Origin: Stenomitos rutilans HA7619-LM2
GTDB lineage: Bacteria > Cyanobacteriota > Cyanobacteriia > Leptolyngbyales > Leptolyngbyaceae
Assembly (NCBI GenBank): GCA_019358945.1
Contig: JAHHIE010000003.1
Coordinates: 124,001 to 188,000 of the forward strand
Direction: 5' to 3'
DNA length: 64,000 nucleotides
The translations under genes were made by a program, and so were the position numbers. Numbering within the stretch: the first letter of the stretch is position 1; the number at the start of each line of letters is the position of its first letter. Below are positions 56,898 through 64,000 of this stretch, in pieces. Below the pieces are notes generated by a model, which ran no database searches, was not told where the DNA came from, and was given only the letters and a program-made list of their open reading frames with translations.

Positions 56898-58304
56898 CTA
56901 ACGGGTCGAGCGACTCAAGCTAGGTTGGGCTTTTAGCTGGTCTGGAAGTGATTGACGGAGACGATCGCCGTAGAGTGCCAAGGCATTGCCGCCCAGTAGC
57001 AACTCAAGGTAGTCGCGATCGTAGTCTGAACTCGTGGCCGCATCTTTCACGCAGTCTTTGAGCACGCCATCCCAGTGACCATAGTCACCGGAGAAGCAGG
57101 TCAGGTGCTTACCCGCTTCACCCAGGCCGATCGGCAAGTAAGACGGGCCGGGATCATCCGACTCAAAGGATGTAAAGATCTGTCCACGCTTGAAGTAGTC
57201 CAGGGGATCACGATGGCGCAGATCGTAGTGCTCGTAAAGGCTGGAGTCTTCGATCTTGGTGGGATCGTTTTCCTTCGTCCACATCAGGTCAAACAGGTTT
57301 TTCGCCTGACTGATGATGTTGGTGTTGTTGTGCGTACCGCGCTCCTGGATCATCAGCTTAGTGAAATCCATCAGCGATGGGCGGTAGGGATGCTTGGGAT
57401 CAAAATCACGAATCCGCTTCTCCCAATGTTCGTGCATGGCATGTGCCAGATCGGGCACCCAACCGCAACCGCCTTCGAGAAAGCCAACGCGCAGGGTGGA
57501 AAATGCTTCAAACGCACCGTCGAACACCATGCGGGTCATGGCATGTTGCTGCTGGTTGCGCTGCACAAAAATGTGATTCAGCACAAACGTTTCCATATGG
57601 TCAGAAATGCCGCCCATCATGTAAGAGCCAGGCCCACCGTGAATGCCCAGGGCAATGTCTAGATCAACAGCGGCTTGCAGAATGGGGCGGAAATCGGGAT
57701 GGCTGATAGCTTTGCAGGTACGGATTTCGGGGAAGGCATCGGGCGCTTTGGGGTGAGGAACAGGCATGTTGGGTGCAACAGCCACGCCGATCAGTCCCAG
57801 TTCGTTGACGCAGCGATGCATCTCAGCCACAGCGGCCGACACATCCTGGAGGGGAACCACGCCGATCGCCTTGAGGCGGTTATCATACCCCCGACAGTCG
57901 TCAGCAATATAGCTGTTGTACGCACGGCAGAGCGCGATCGCCAGATCTTTATCCAGCAGGCTGGAGAAAATCAGGTTTAAGGTACCGTAAATGACCTGTA
58001 CATCGACCCCCTCCTGATCCATATGCTGAATGCGCACTTTGTTAAACATAGCGCCCAAAGTAGTGTCAGGATGCAGGTTACGGAAGCCACCTTTGCCCAG
58101 CCCCTGCGGCTGCGGAAACATGCGGAGGTAGTCGGCTTTTCCTGTCGCTGGATCCGCATCAATCACTTTTGCGCGTTGGTCGCCCAGGCTGTCTACAACC
58201 AGGCCGATGCGATCGCGGTATTCTGGTTCAATATAGTCTCGTAAAACGAGAGGATTCTCCAGCTTATGAGCATCGGCATCTACAACCAGTAGACCTTCGT
58301 ACAT
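56898..58304 (-). CDS. Amidohydrolase-superfamily metalloenzyme (ACMSD-like)
   Basis: A 468-residue TIM-barrel hydrolase or decarboxylase of the amidohydrolase_2 group. The first metal motif is seen as VDADAH (D9, D11, H13), with conserved His in GIHGGPG and the Asp in the SGDYGHWDG end segment. Relatives decarboxylate aminocarboxymuconate semialdehyde or resorcylates, or hydrolyse C-C/C-N bonds; the substrate cannot be read here. It is longer than ACMSD (about 330). A 9-bp hairpin lies in its leader. It is in a row with DevCA and lipid-type enzymes. Confidence 0.92.
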   Translation of the reverse strand: MYEGLLVVDADAHKLENPLVLRDYIEPEYRDRIGLVVDSLGDQRAKVIDADPATGKADYLRMFPQPQGLGKGGFRNLHPDTTLGAMFNKVRIQHMDQEGVDVQVIYGTLNLIFSSLLDKDLAIALCRAYNSYIADDCRGYDNRLKAIGVVPLQDVSAAVAEMHRCVNELGLIGVAVAPNMPVPHPKAPDAFPEIRTCKAISHPDFRPILQAAVDLDIALGIHGGPGSYMMGGISDHMETFVLNHIFVQRNQQQHAMTRMVFDGAFEAFSTLRVGFLEGGCGWVPDLAHAMHEHWEKRIRDFDPKHPYRPSLMDFTKLMIQERGTHNNTNIISQAKNLFDLMWTKENDPTKIEDSSLYEHYDLRHRDPLDYFKRGQIFTSFESDDPGPSYLPIGLGEAGKHLTCFSGDYGHWDGVLKDCVKDAATSSDYDRDYLELLLGGNALALYGDRLRQSLPDQLKAQPSLSRSTR

Positions 58305-58346
58305 GCATTTTCTCCTTTCGGTTTGAGGGTAAAAAACAATGAGAGG

Positions 58347-58373
58347 GGTGATGCATTTTAGGAGTGCATCACC
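58347..58373. promoter_or_regulatory. Leader hairpin upstream of the amidohydrolase gene
   Basis: GGTGATGCA and TGCATCACC form a perfect 9-bp stem with a 9-base loop, 43-69 bp before the start codon. It may be an operator or a leader RNA structure. Confidence 0.5.
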
Positions 58374-58600
58374 TGCACCAAAGCATTTAGCCTGCGATCG
58401 CGGCTAAATAACAGTGGAACCTAAACAGTTGAGTTAAACGGGTCAGTGTCGTTGCTCTATCAAAAAAGAGCGATGAGATGCAAAGCATCTTCTCTACATC
58501 AACGTTGGCGCAAAAACCATTAGGCAAAGAGCAGCGAGTCAGCAGCCAATAACTAGCTAAACAGGCGCTTTAGACACCGTTAAACTCAACTCACAGAAAC

Positions 58601-58924
58601 CTAATGACCTGCGTCGGCTGCACGGTTGAAATAGGCCAGCACTTGACGCAAACCAAACCAATGCTCAAACGACCACGACATTGCTGCCAGGATGGTAATG
58701 CCCGGATACTTGACAAACGCAGGTTCGTTTTTTTCAAATACCGCATGCCCACCCAGCGCAAAGACTTGGGTCAGCACCAGGCAAACGAGGGTTAGCCGCC
58801 AGTCAAAAAACAGAAACACGACGGCTGCGATCGCCAGAAGATTTGTGAGATGGTGCAATGCCTGGTTAATGGGATTTTGATGGCTGGCGATAAAGTGCGC
58901 CTTCGCGTCTTGGAAATAACTCAA
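58601..58924 (-). CDS. Mpo1-like (DUF962) membrane protein
   Basis: A 107-residue protein with the family signature HFIASHQNPINQALHHLTN, two or three membrane helices and a conserved GHAVFEKNEPA box. Yeast Mpo1, of this family, is an Fe(II) dioxygenase that removes one carbon from 2-hydroxy fatty acids made from phytosphingosine. The bacterial function is not known, but the His and Glu residues match. It lies between a fatty acid hydroxylase-family gene and an amidohydrolase on the same strand. Confidence 0.92.
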   Translation of the reverse strand: MSYFQDAKAHFIASHQNPINQALHHLTNLLAIAAVVFLFFDWRLTLVCLVLTQVFALGGHAVFEKNEPAFVKYPGITILAAMSWSFEHWFGLRQVLAYFNRAADAGH

Positions 58925-58956
58925 AGCGCGTCCTCCAGGGTAGTTATAGTCGGGTT

Positions 58957-59178
58957 ATGGAACGATACCATAGACAAATCCTGGGCATCTGTGAGCAATG
59001 GAAAGTCTTTGGAATTGACCCAGTCTTGCCCAGAGGCTGGCCTGTATACAGTGAGTCAGGCTACGGCTCGACGCAAGATAACAGCTTGTTAACCTTGACG
59101 ATCGAGGTGGTTTCTAAGCTTAACCACACCCGGCTTAGCTTACGCCTGCTGCTTTACCACCAGCGTAACTCAGCATAG
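58957..59178 (+). CDS. Possible small protein between Mpo1-like and hydroxylase genes
   Basis: An ORF of 73 residues that fills the gap between the two minus-strand genes and overlaps the end of the hydroxylase gene by 25 bases. Its composition is protein-like (VFGIDPVLPRGWPVYSE, then a basic helix), but no family is recognised, and a ribosome site is only weak (GTTATGG). It may be spurious. Confidence 0.35.
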   Translation: MERYHRQILGICEQWKVFGIDPVLPRGWPVYSESGYGSTQDNSLLTLTIEVVSKLNHTRLSLRLLLYHQRNSA

Positions 59179-59657
59179 CCGCGTGGTGGCTGGCTCAACT
59201 CTTCATCTGTAAGCCAATTGACCAGCTTGTAAGTGCCAAACGCGTGATCCCACCAATCCACCGCTAGCCCAAAGTTGTGGTGCCACATGCCGTATTTGTG
59301 GTGAACGTAGTGCACTGGCATCTTCATCCAAAAGCATCTGGTTGGATTTTCATGCTGTAGCTGGTGTGCGTAGGACGAAAAAGCGGCGAAGGCAAGTCCT
59401 CCTAAGCACCAACCCAGCCCCGCTTCTAGCGAAAAGAAGAACAACAGGGACATCACCACAAATGTGCCCTTGACGTAATCCAAGAATTCCCACACAACGC
59501 CCTGCCCTTCGTTCCGACGATGATGGTCGCGGTGCCGTTCACCCAACCGCTGCGATGCGTGCATCAAACGGTGTACCCAGTACTCCACCAAACTAGCTAG
59601 CACAAAGGCAATCACAAAACAAACCAGTCCTACAGCGAGTTTTGTTAGGTCAGGCAT
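59154..59657 (-). CDS. Fatty acid hydroxylase/sterol desaturase-family protein
   Basis: A 167-residue membrane protein with the histidine clusters of the di-iron hydroxylase superfamily: HRLMH, ERHRDHH, HQLQHE, HYVHH and HHNFG. Two or three helix pairs surround them. Relatives hydroxylate or desaturate fatty acids, sphingoid bases, sterols or carotenoids. At this size it is a short version like bacterial fatty acid 2-hydroxylases. It heads a minus-strand row and is divergent from a Rieske oxygenase. Confidence 0.93.
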   Translation of the reverse strand: MPDLTKLAVGLVCFVIAFVLASLVEYWVHRLMHASQRLGERHRDHHRRNEGQGVVWEFLDYVKGTFVVMSLLFFFSLEAGLGWCLGGLAFAAFSSYAHQLQHENPTRCFWMKMPVHYVHHKYGMWHHNFGLAVDWWDHAFGTYKLVNWLTDEELSQPPRGYAELRWW

Positions 59658-59980
59658 ATTACTTTCTCACTCCTACCTCAGCTTGAAGCGTACCGGATAT
59701 TCTAAGATTTTGCTAGTTAGCCAAGCTTCTGGCTGTCTCACGCACTGGCAGCCTTCTGTTAACAAAGATTAAGTGCTATTATGCACTCCAAGCTTGGCAT
59801 TGACAGCTTTCTAATAAGCTGTCGCACGCTTTGGTACGTAACCGTAATATATTGGCGAGAATTCCTATGTTGACGATATGGTTTCAGCGAACCTGCCTTT
59901 ATAGAGGCTTTGTCTTTTAGGCACGCACGGCTTGTGAGTGCAGAGCAAAGTGGTGCGGTGACTTAGCGCAAGGAGAGGCG
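59658..59980. promoter_or_regulatory. Shared bidirectional control region of the lipid-type cluster
   Basis: A 323-bp spacer from which both arms of the cluster are read. It contains the palindrome CCAAGCTTGG (59788-59797) and the 8-bp stem GACAGCTT/AAGCTGTC (59802-59809 and 59816-59823, 6-base loop). A strong ribosome site AAGGAG lies before the Rieske start. No open frame of note is present. Confidence 0.6.
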
Positions 59981-61147
59981 ATGGATCTGGCTACGACCCT
60001 GAAAAGCCATACGGTGCGTGCAGAAGTGCGGGAGGTTGGCATTAACCCCAACTACTGGTACGCGATCGGCTGGGCAAAGCACTTACAAGCTGGACAGGTG
60101 ATGCAGGCCATCGTCTGGCAGCAAGCGATCGCCGTGTATCGTGATGCTGAAGGTGCGCTCCATGCCCTTGAAGATGCTTGCCCGCACAAGGGCGTCGAAC
60201 TGCACCGAGGAAAGGTGATGGGTCAGCATCTAGCCTGTCGCTATCACGGCTGGGAGTTTAATGCTGAAGGCCAGTGTGTGAGTGTGCCGTACCTGCCAGA
60301 GGGTCAAAAGCTCCCTTGCGCTCAGGCGCGAAGCTATCCGGTGCAGGAACAGTATGGGTTGATCTGGGTGTTTCCGGGGGATGAGACGATCGCGCAAGAT
60401 CGACAGCCACCTGTCATGCCAGAGTACACAGAACCCGGTTGGCTCAAAGTTCTAGTCACTGGGCATTTCAACGCGCACTTCTCCATCTGCAACGAGAACT
60501 CAATGGATGTCTTTCACGGGTTCCTACACGAAAACTTACAGGGCTGGTTTGATCCACGTTTGCTGAGACTGCGCGAAACGGAGGATGCTGTGTGTGCCGA
60601 ATATCAGGTATCTTACAAGGGGCACATGGCGAAGTTTTTAGGGCTGAGTGAACGGGCTGATCAGGTAACGACCTTGCCAATCACCGTGGAGTATCGCTAC
60701 CCCCACTATCAAAGCAGTTTGCAAGGAGTATCGGCGCTCTATCTCATGCGGCTCCCCGTCAGCCCGGTTGAAAGTCGATCGTTTGCGCTCTTCTTCTTCA
60801 AAATTCGCTTGCCCCAATGGCTGCTGAAGCCACTTGAACCATTACTTCGACAGGTGCTAGAGCGTTTTGTGCTGATGCGATTTTTGGCTCAGGACATTGA
60901 AATGATGGAAAGTGAGCAGCACCAATATCTGGCGAACCCGAAGCGACGGTATGTTGAGATTAATCCCGCAATCATCGCCGTACAGCGTTTGATTGTGAGG
61001 CAGTATGAACGGTTTAGGCAAAGTGCCAGTCAAACAAGCATGAGCGGGCACAAAGCACTGAGTCCACCCGTCTATCGCTCCGTAGCAATGCAGTCACAAA
61101 GCTCTGAACCTGGCGGTTGGGTCTCCGATCGGACAGATTCGACCTAA
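59981..61147 (+). CDS. Rieske-type aromatic/ring oxygenase
   Basis: A 388-residue enzyme with a Rieske [2Fe-2S] motif C67-x-H69...C86-x2-H89 and a mononuclear-iron site in ENSMDVFHGFLHEN and QDIEMMES. The architecture is that of single-component oxygenases such as vanillate demethylase or the pheophorbide/chlorophyllide oxygenase group. A ferredoxin would supply electrons. Substrate is unknown. It has a good ribosome site and leads the plus-strand arm, 200 bp before an oxoamine synthase gene. Confidence 0.95.
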   Translation: MDLATTLKSHTVRAEVREVGINPNYWYAIGWAKHLQAGQVMQAIVWQQAIAVYRDAEGALHALEDACPHKGVELHRGKVMGQHLACRYHGWEFNAEGQCVSVPYLPEGQKLPCAQARSYPVQEQYGLIWVFPGDETIAQDRQPPVMPEYTEPGWLKVLVTGHFNAHFSICNENSMDVFHGFLHENLQGWFDPRLLRLRETEDAVCAEYQVSYKGHMAKFLGLSERADQVTTLPITVEYRYPHYQSSLQGVSALYLMRLPVSPVESRSFALFFFKIRLPQWLLKPLEPLLRQVLERFVLMRFLAQDIEMMESEQHQYLANPKRRYVEINPAIIAVQRLIVRQYERFRQSASQTSMSGHKALSPPVYRSVAMQSQSSEPGGWVSDRTDST

Positions 61148-61349
61148 CCATTTACAAGCATAAAGATGACCATTATCGTGTCCGTAACCGGATAAGTTGG
61201 CATAAGACCGTTCTAAACATTTCGTTGATCCATTCTGAGCCGACAGCAGTCAAAATTCTGTCGGGCTGGATAGCCAATCACTAGCTAGGCAAATATACTG
61301 TTGAGCGAGAGGCAATTCGGCTGTCTACAAAAGGTGAGAGGAGTTTACT

Positions 61350-62627
61350 GTGCAAGTTGTCAAGGAGTATATCCAGCGCTGGTACGAGAGTGGGCTAGAT
61401 CCCGACATTTATGTCTGCCATCAAAAGCAGGGCAATATCGTTGACATTGAGGAAGAGGCGACTGGCAAACGGCGGACGGTGCTCACCTTCTGCACAAATG
61501 ATGTGCTGGGTCTCACGCAGGAAGACGCTGTCAAGCAAGCTGCGATCGATGCTATTTTGCGCTACGGCACGTCCAACAGCTCTGTTTCTGCGTTAAGTGG
61601 TCGCATCGATCTGCATCGGCAGCTAGAGCAAGAAATTTCGGCCTTTAAAGAGTTACCTCATACCCAACTTTTCTTAAATGCGTGGATGGCTATGCAGGCA
61701 CTCGTTGATGCCTTTTGCCATCTCGCAATTCCGGTGCCCAACTTTCAGCACACCCGCGAAACGCTGATTTTGACCGATGTACTCAACCACGGCTGCATTG
61801 TTTCAGCATTAGCACATTCCGGCACTCGTTCTGGTAAGCTTTTTGGTCATAATCCACGCGTGCGGGTGCGTGCTTACCGCCACTGCGATACAGAGGATTT
61901 GGCTCGGCGGCTACAGCGCTATGCTCGTCCAGACGATCGCATCATGGTCATCTCGGATGCTGTGTTCTCAATGGATGGCGATATTGCTCCCCTACCAGAC
62001 ATGCTGGATGCCATGAGCCACTATGAGGGTAGTGTTCTGGTAATGGATGAAGCGCATGCTAGCGGTGCGATCGGCCCGACCGGACGTGGCATTTACGAAC
62101 ACTTTGGGATGAAGCCTCAGCAAACCCTGGAACGAGGCGTGGTGCCCCTTATCATGACGACCTTTTCTAAGTTTGCCGCGTCAGCAGGAGCCGCCATCAG
62201 CAGCCATGTGGCCGAACTGAAGCCCTTGCTGGATGTTTCGCCTACCTCGATCGGCACCATTTCCTTACCGCCACCTACAACGGCAGCCGCGTTGGAAAGT
62301 ATTCGCCTCGTGCAGCGAGAGCCAGAGCGCGTCAAGAAACTCCAGGAAAACAATCGCTATTTGCGATCGCGCCTTGAAGCCAATGATTTTCTGGTTCTTG
62401 GCGAAACGAACGTCGTCCCGGTCATTTTGCCGCCCGAAATTAACCCCAAGCTCTACGCCAGAGAGATGATGGAGTACGGCATTTGGGTTTCACCCATTTG
62501 GTTTATCGCCAAGCCCCGGATTCGTGTAACCGTAAACGCGCTGCACACCAAAGAGGAAATCGATCGCCTAGTAACCACTATGGTCAAAGTGCGCGACCTA
62601 CTCTACAAGCCAACGATTAGCGCTTGA
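61350..62627 (+). CDS. Alpha-oxoamine synthase (serine palmitoyltransferase/KBL/BioF type)
   Basis: A 425-residue PLP enzyme with the fold-type I features DVLNHGC (H147), VMDEAHASG (D233, H236) and the PLP Lys K274 in TTFSKFAAS. The family condenses an amino acid with an acyl thioester with loss of CO2; members make 3-ketosphinganine, aminoketobutyrate, 8-amino-7-oxononanoate or aminolevulinate. Cyanobacteria do not use the latter route, and the neighbours are lipid-type rather than biotin genes, so a serine-palmitoyltransferase-like reaction is favoured. ALAS- and BioF-specific residues were not verified. It ends at a hairpin. Confidence 0.94.
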   Translation: MQVVKEYIQRWYESGLDPDIYVCHQKQGNIVDIEEEATGKRRTVLTFCTNDVLGLTQEDAVKQAAIDAILRYGTSNSSVSALSGRIDLHRQLEQEISAFKELPHTQLFLNAWMAMQALVDAFCHLAIPVPNFQHTRETLILTDVLNHGCIVSALAHSGTRSGKLFGHNPRVRVRAYRHCDTEDLARRLQRYARPDDRIMVISDAVFSMDGDIAPLPDMLDAMSHYEGSVLVMDEAHASGAIGPTGRGIYEHFGMKPQQTLERGVVPLIMTTFSKFAASAGAAISSHVAELKPLLDVSPTSIGTISLPPPTTAAALESIRLVQREPERVKKLQENNRYLRSRLEANDFLVLGETNVVPVILPPEINPKLYAREMMEYGIWVSPIWFIAKPRIRVTVNALHTKEEIDRLVTTMVKVRDLLYKPTISA

Positions 62628-62639
62628 GTATAGTTTTTG

Positions 62640-62691
62640 GTTGTTAGTTTTTAGAACGCATTAAGCTGTCTAATATCTAAAAACTAACAAC
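62640..62691. terminator. AT-rich hairpin between convergent genes
   Basis: A perfect 16-bp stem (GTTGTTAGTTTTTAGA with its complement) and a 20-base loop; the arms have T- and A-runs within the stem. It may end transcription of both converging genes. Confidence 0.5.
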
Positions 62692-62704
62692 TAATAACTA
62701 ACAA

Positions 62705-63985
62705 CTATGCGAGGTTGATCCAGGAATAATCTGCCTGACCAAAGTGAATGCCAAAAGCAATCATCAAGTTTTCAAGGCATTCTATAAGCCATGCTGTTTC
62801 GCCCCTCACCTGTGTCTCATAGTGCTTAAGCACGATCGCAAAACGCTTCGCTAAATAGGACTTTACAGCCAGCAGGTTTGATTTTGCTTCGCGACAAAGC
62901 AGCATGAGCTTGAGCAAAAGTCCGATCGTGAACGTTGCACCCAGGTTTGTCGTCAAGTCAACAAAGACGCCGTGATGGTTAGGTTGGTGTTTGGGGTTTG
63001 CAATGAGGCGATCGATCAACTGCCCGCAGGTTTGCACCATCAAAAAACTGTTGGGGCGAAGCGTATCATTCTGCGGCAATGTGGTTTCTAATTGATGCTC
63101 CAGCCAGCGGTTAAAATGATGTTTTCCATAGCTTGGACAACTTGAGTGATCGATCGAAGCCGTCAGGTATCCGTACATCTGCTGCTTAACTGATCGATAC
63201 GAAGGCGCTTGACGACTAGAGCTAACAAACTGTTGAGCCAGTTCTCGATAGGTTTTTGAACCTTCTGCCTTACCAGCAAATTTGCGGATAGATAGCTCTA
63301 GCTGTTGATTTGTCAGCAATGTAGGATTGTGAAGTTCAAGGGCAGATCTCGATTCGACTGAGTGCGGACGACGCAACAAATGAGTTGTGTACCGATGTAA
63401 ATCTTGTTCAAATTGTTGCTCTTTCTTGGCTTGAAGTTGGCTCATGACTTGATGGCCCAAATCACTGCTATCCCAATTCATCAAACAATGCGGATATAGG
63501 TAGGGATAGCGAGGCACCAAGCTTTTAATGGGCTGATTTTGATCAGTTTCAGGCGGCAATACTGTCTCTGCTGCATCCACTCGATGTTTTAATTCTGCGT
63601 ATTGCTCACTGTGATGAAAGAGTTTGACCAGTTCACGAAGACGCTGAGTGGCGACAAAGCTAGCAGGCGTTGAAGGGGATGTGCGGAATAGTTCAACTAA
63701 CTCAAACGCAGTATCTGCATGCCCTAAATAAGACCACCAATAGTTCATCAAAATGTAGCAGCAGCGGTTAAGAATTAAACTAAATTCTTGGTCTGCCCAT
63801 TTTGAAAGCACAATGCGATTTAGAGCTACTAAAACATCGGGATCGGAATAGTCTTTACCTTCAATAAATAAGCGATGAAGACGATCGAGCAATTGCTCAG
63901 GATGTTCTATTTTTCTAAGGTTAAGTAAGTGTGTATAGAGAAGTTCTTTGTCACACTGAAAATTTTGGTAGGAGTAGCCTGACAT
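62705..63985 (-). CDS. Unrecognised conserved-looking helical protein
   Basis: A complete 426-residue protein with no signal peptide or clear membrane segment. It is helical, with many Leu/Gln/His, and has a C-terminal part rich in paired hydrophobics (GVFVDLTTNLGATFTIGLLLKLMLL). No catalytic motif is visible. It starts 15 bases before the window end, and its upstream context is outside. It converges on the oxoamine synthase. Confidence 0.85.
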   Translation of the reverse strand: MSGYSYQNFQCDKELLYTHLLNLRKIEHPEQLLDRLHRLFIEGKDYSDPDVLVALNRIVLSKWADQEFSLILNRCCYILMNYWWSYLGHADTAFELVELFRTSPSTPASFVATQRLRELVKLFHHSEQYAELKHRVDAAETVLPPETDQNQPIKSLVPRYPYLYPHCLMNWDSSDLGHQVMSQLQAKKEQQFEQDLHRYTTHLLRRPHSVESRSALELHNPTLLTNQQLELSIRKFAGKAEGSKTYRELAQQFVSSSRQAPSYRSVKQQMYGYLTASIDHSSCPSYGKHHFNRWLEHQLETTLPQNDTLRPNSFLMVQTCGQLIDRLIANPKHQPNHHGVFVDLTTNLGATFTIGLLLKLMLLCREAKSNLLAVKSYLAKRFAIVLKHYETQVRGETAWLIECLENLMIAFGIHFGQADYSWINLA

Positions 63986-64000
63986 TAGAGAAGCCTTCCT

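Noticed and set aside
57075-57662. 195-residue ORF antisense to the amidohydrolase
   Set aside because: Lies wholly within a conserved gene on the opposite strand and shows no motif.

Overview
The window is cyanobacterial chromosome. It carries petB and petD of the cytochrome b6f complex, the phycobilisome-degradation protein NblA, a carotenoid oxygenase, the lumen-type protease CtpA, DevBCA-type exporters and many two-component sensors. The HIP1 octamer GCGATCGC is very frequent in genes and spacers, and short heptanucleotide tandem repeats of the kind known from filamentous cyanobacteria fill many gaps. No transposase, phage gene, CRISPR array, rRNA or tRNA was seen. The species cannot be named from the sequence.

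Layout. 1-3556: the 3' part of priA and a secreted TPR protein. 3675-6728 (minus strand): thrC, a small unknown gene, a BrnT-type toxin-antitoxin pair, a MoaD/ThiS sulfur carrier and an ACT-domain protein. 7373-14301: nblA, a tandem universal stress protein, a Ser/Thr kinase, a conserved unknown, anmK and a kinase-less KdpD. 14497-23037: a sensor kinase and LuxR-type regulator, a carotenoid oxygenase preceded by an array of six 21-bp repeats, devBCA with a divergent PadR regulator and a 19-bp inverted-repeat operator, and a DprA/LOG-like protein whose 3' end is duplicated downstream. 23480-32789: a glycine-zipper secreted protein, a PAS-rich kinase with an overlapping receiver, a receiver-kinase hybrid, an outer-membrane protein, a large TPR protein and small exported or membrane proteins. 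33089-37151: petD and petB divergent from ctpA and an HD phosphohydrolase. 37722-48829: a CBS-GAF kinase, a beta-lactamase-like protein, GNAT, an alpha/beta-fold protein lacking its catalytic residues, a SulP transporter, nanE, a membrane protein, a Tat-exported phosphoesterase, thioredoxin and a coiled-coil exported protein. 49314-54154: a thioredoxin-like protein with a broken CxxC, an overlapping Crp/Fnr regulator, a GAF kinase and a BcsA-like glycosyltransferase. 54387-62627: a divergent cluster described below. 62705-63985: an unrecognised protein.

The most interesting region is 54387-62627. Facing left from a roughly 320-bp shared control region are a fatty acid hydroxylase/sterol desaturase-family protein, an Mpo1-like (DUF962) protein, an amidohydrolase, and a DevC permease with DevA ATPase. 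Facing right are a Rieske oxygenase and an alpha-oxoamine synthase of the serine palmitoyltransferase/KBL/BioF type. The enzyme set fits synthesis and oxidation of an amino-acid-derived or sphingoid-like lipid, and the DevCA pair is related to the exporter of heterocyst glycolipids. The product is inferred and unknown.

The second notable theme is repeat invasion of genes. Tracts of heptamer repeats have entered priA (twice), anmK (twice) and a histidine kinase in frame, each adding a low-complexity segment to an otherwise conserved protein.
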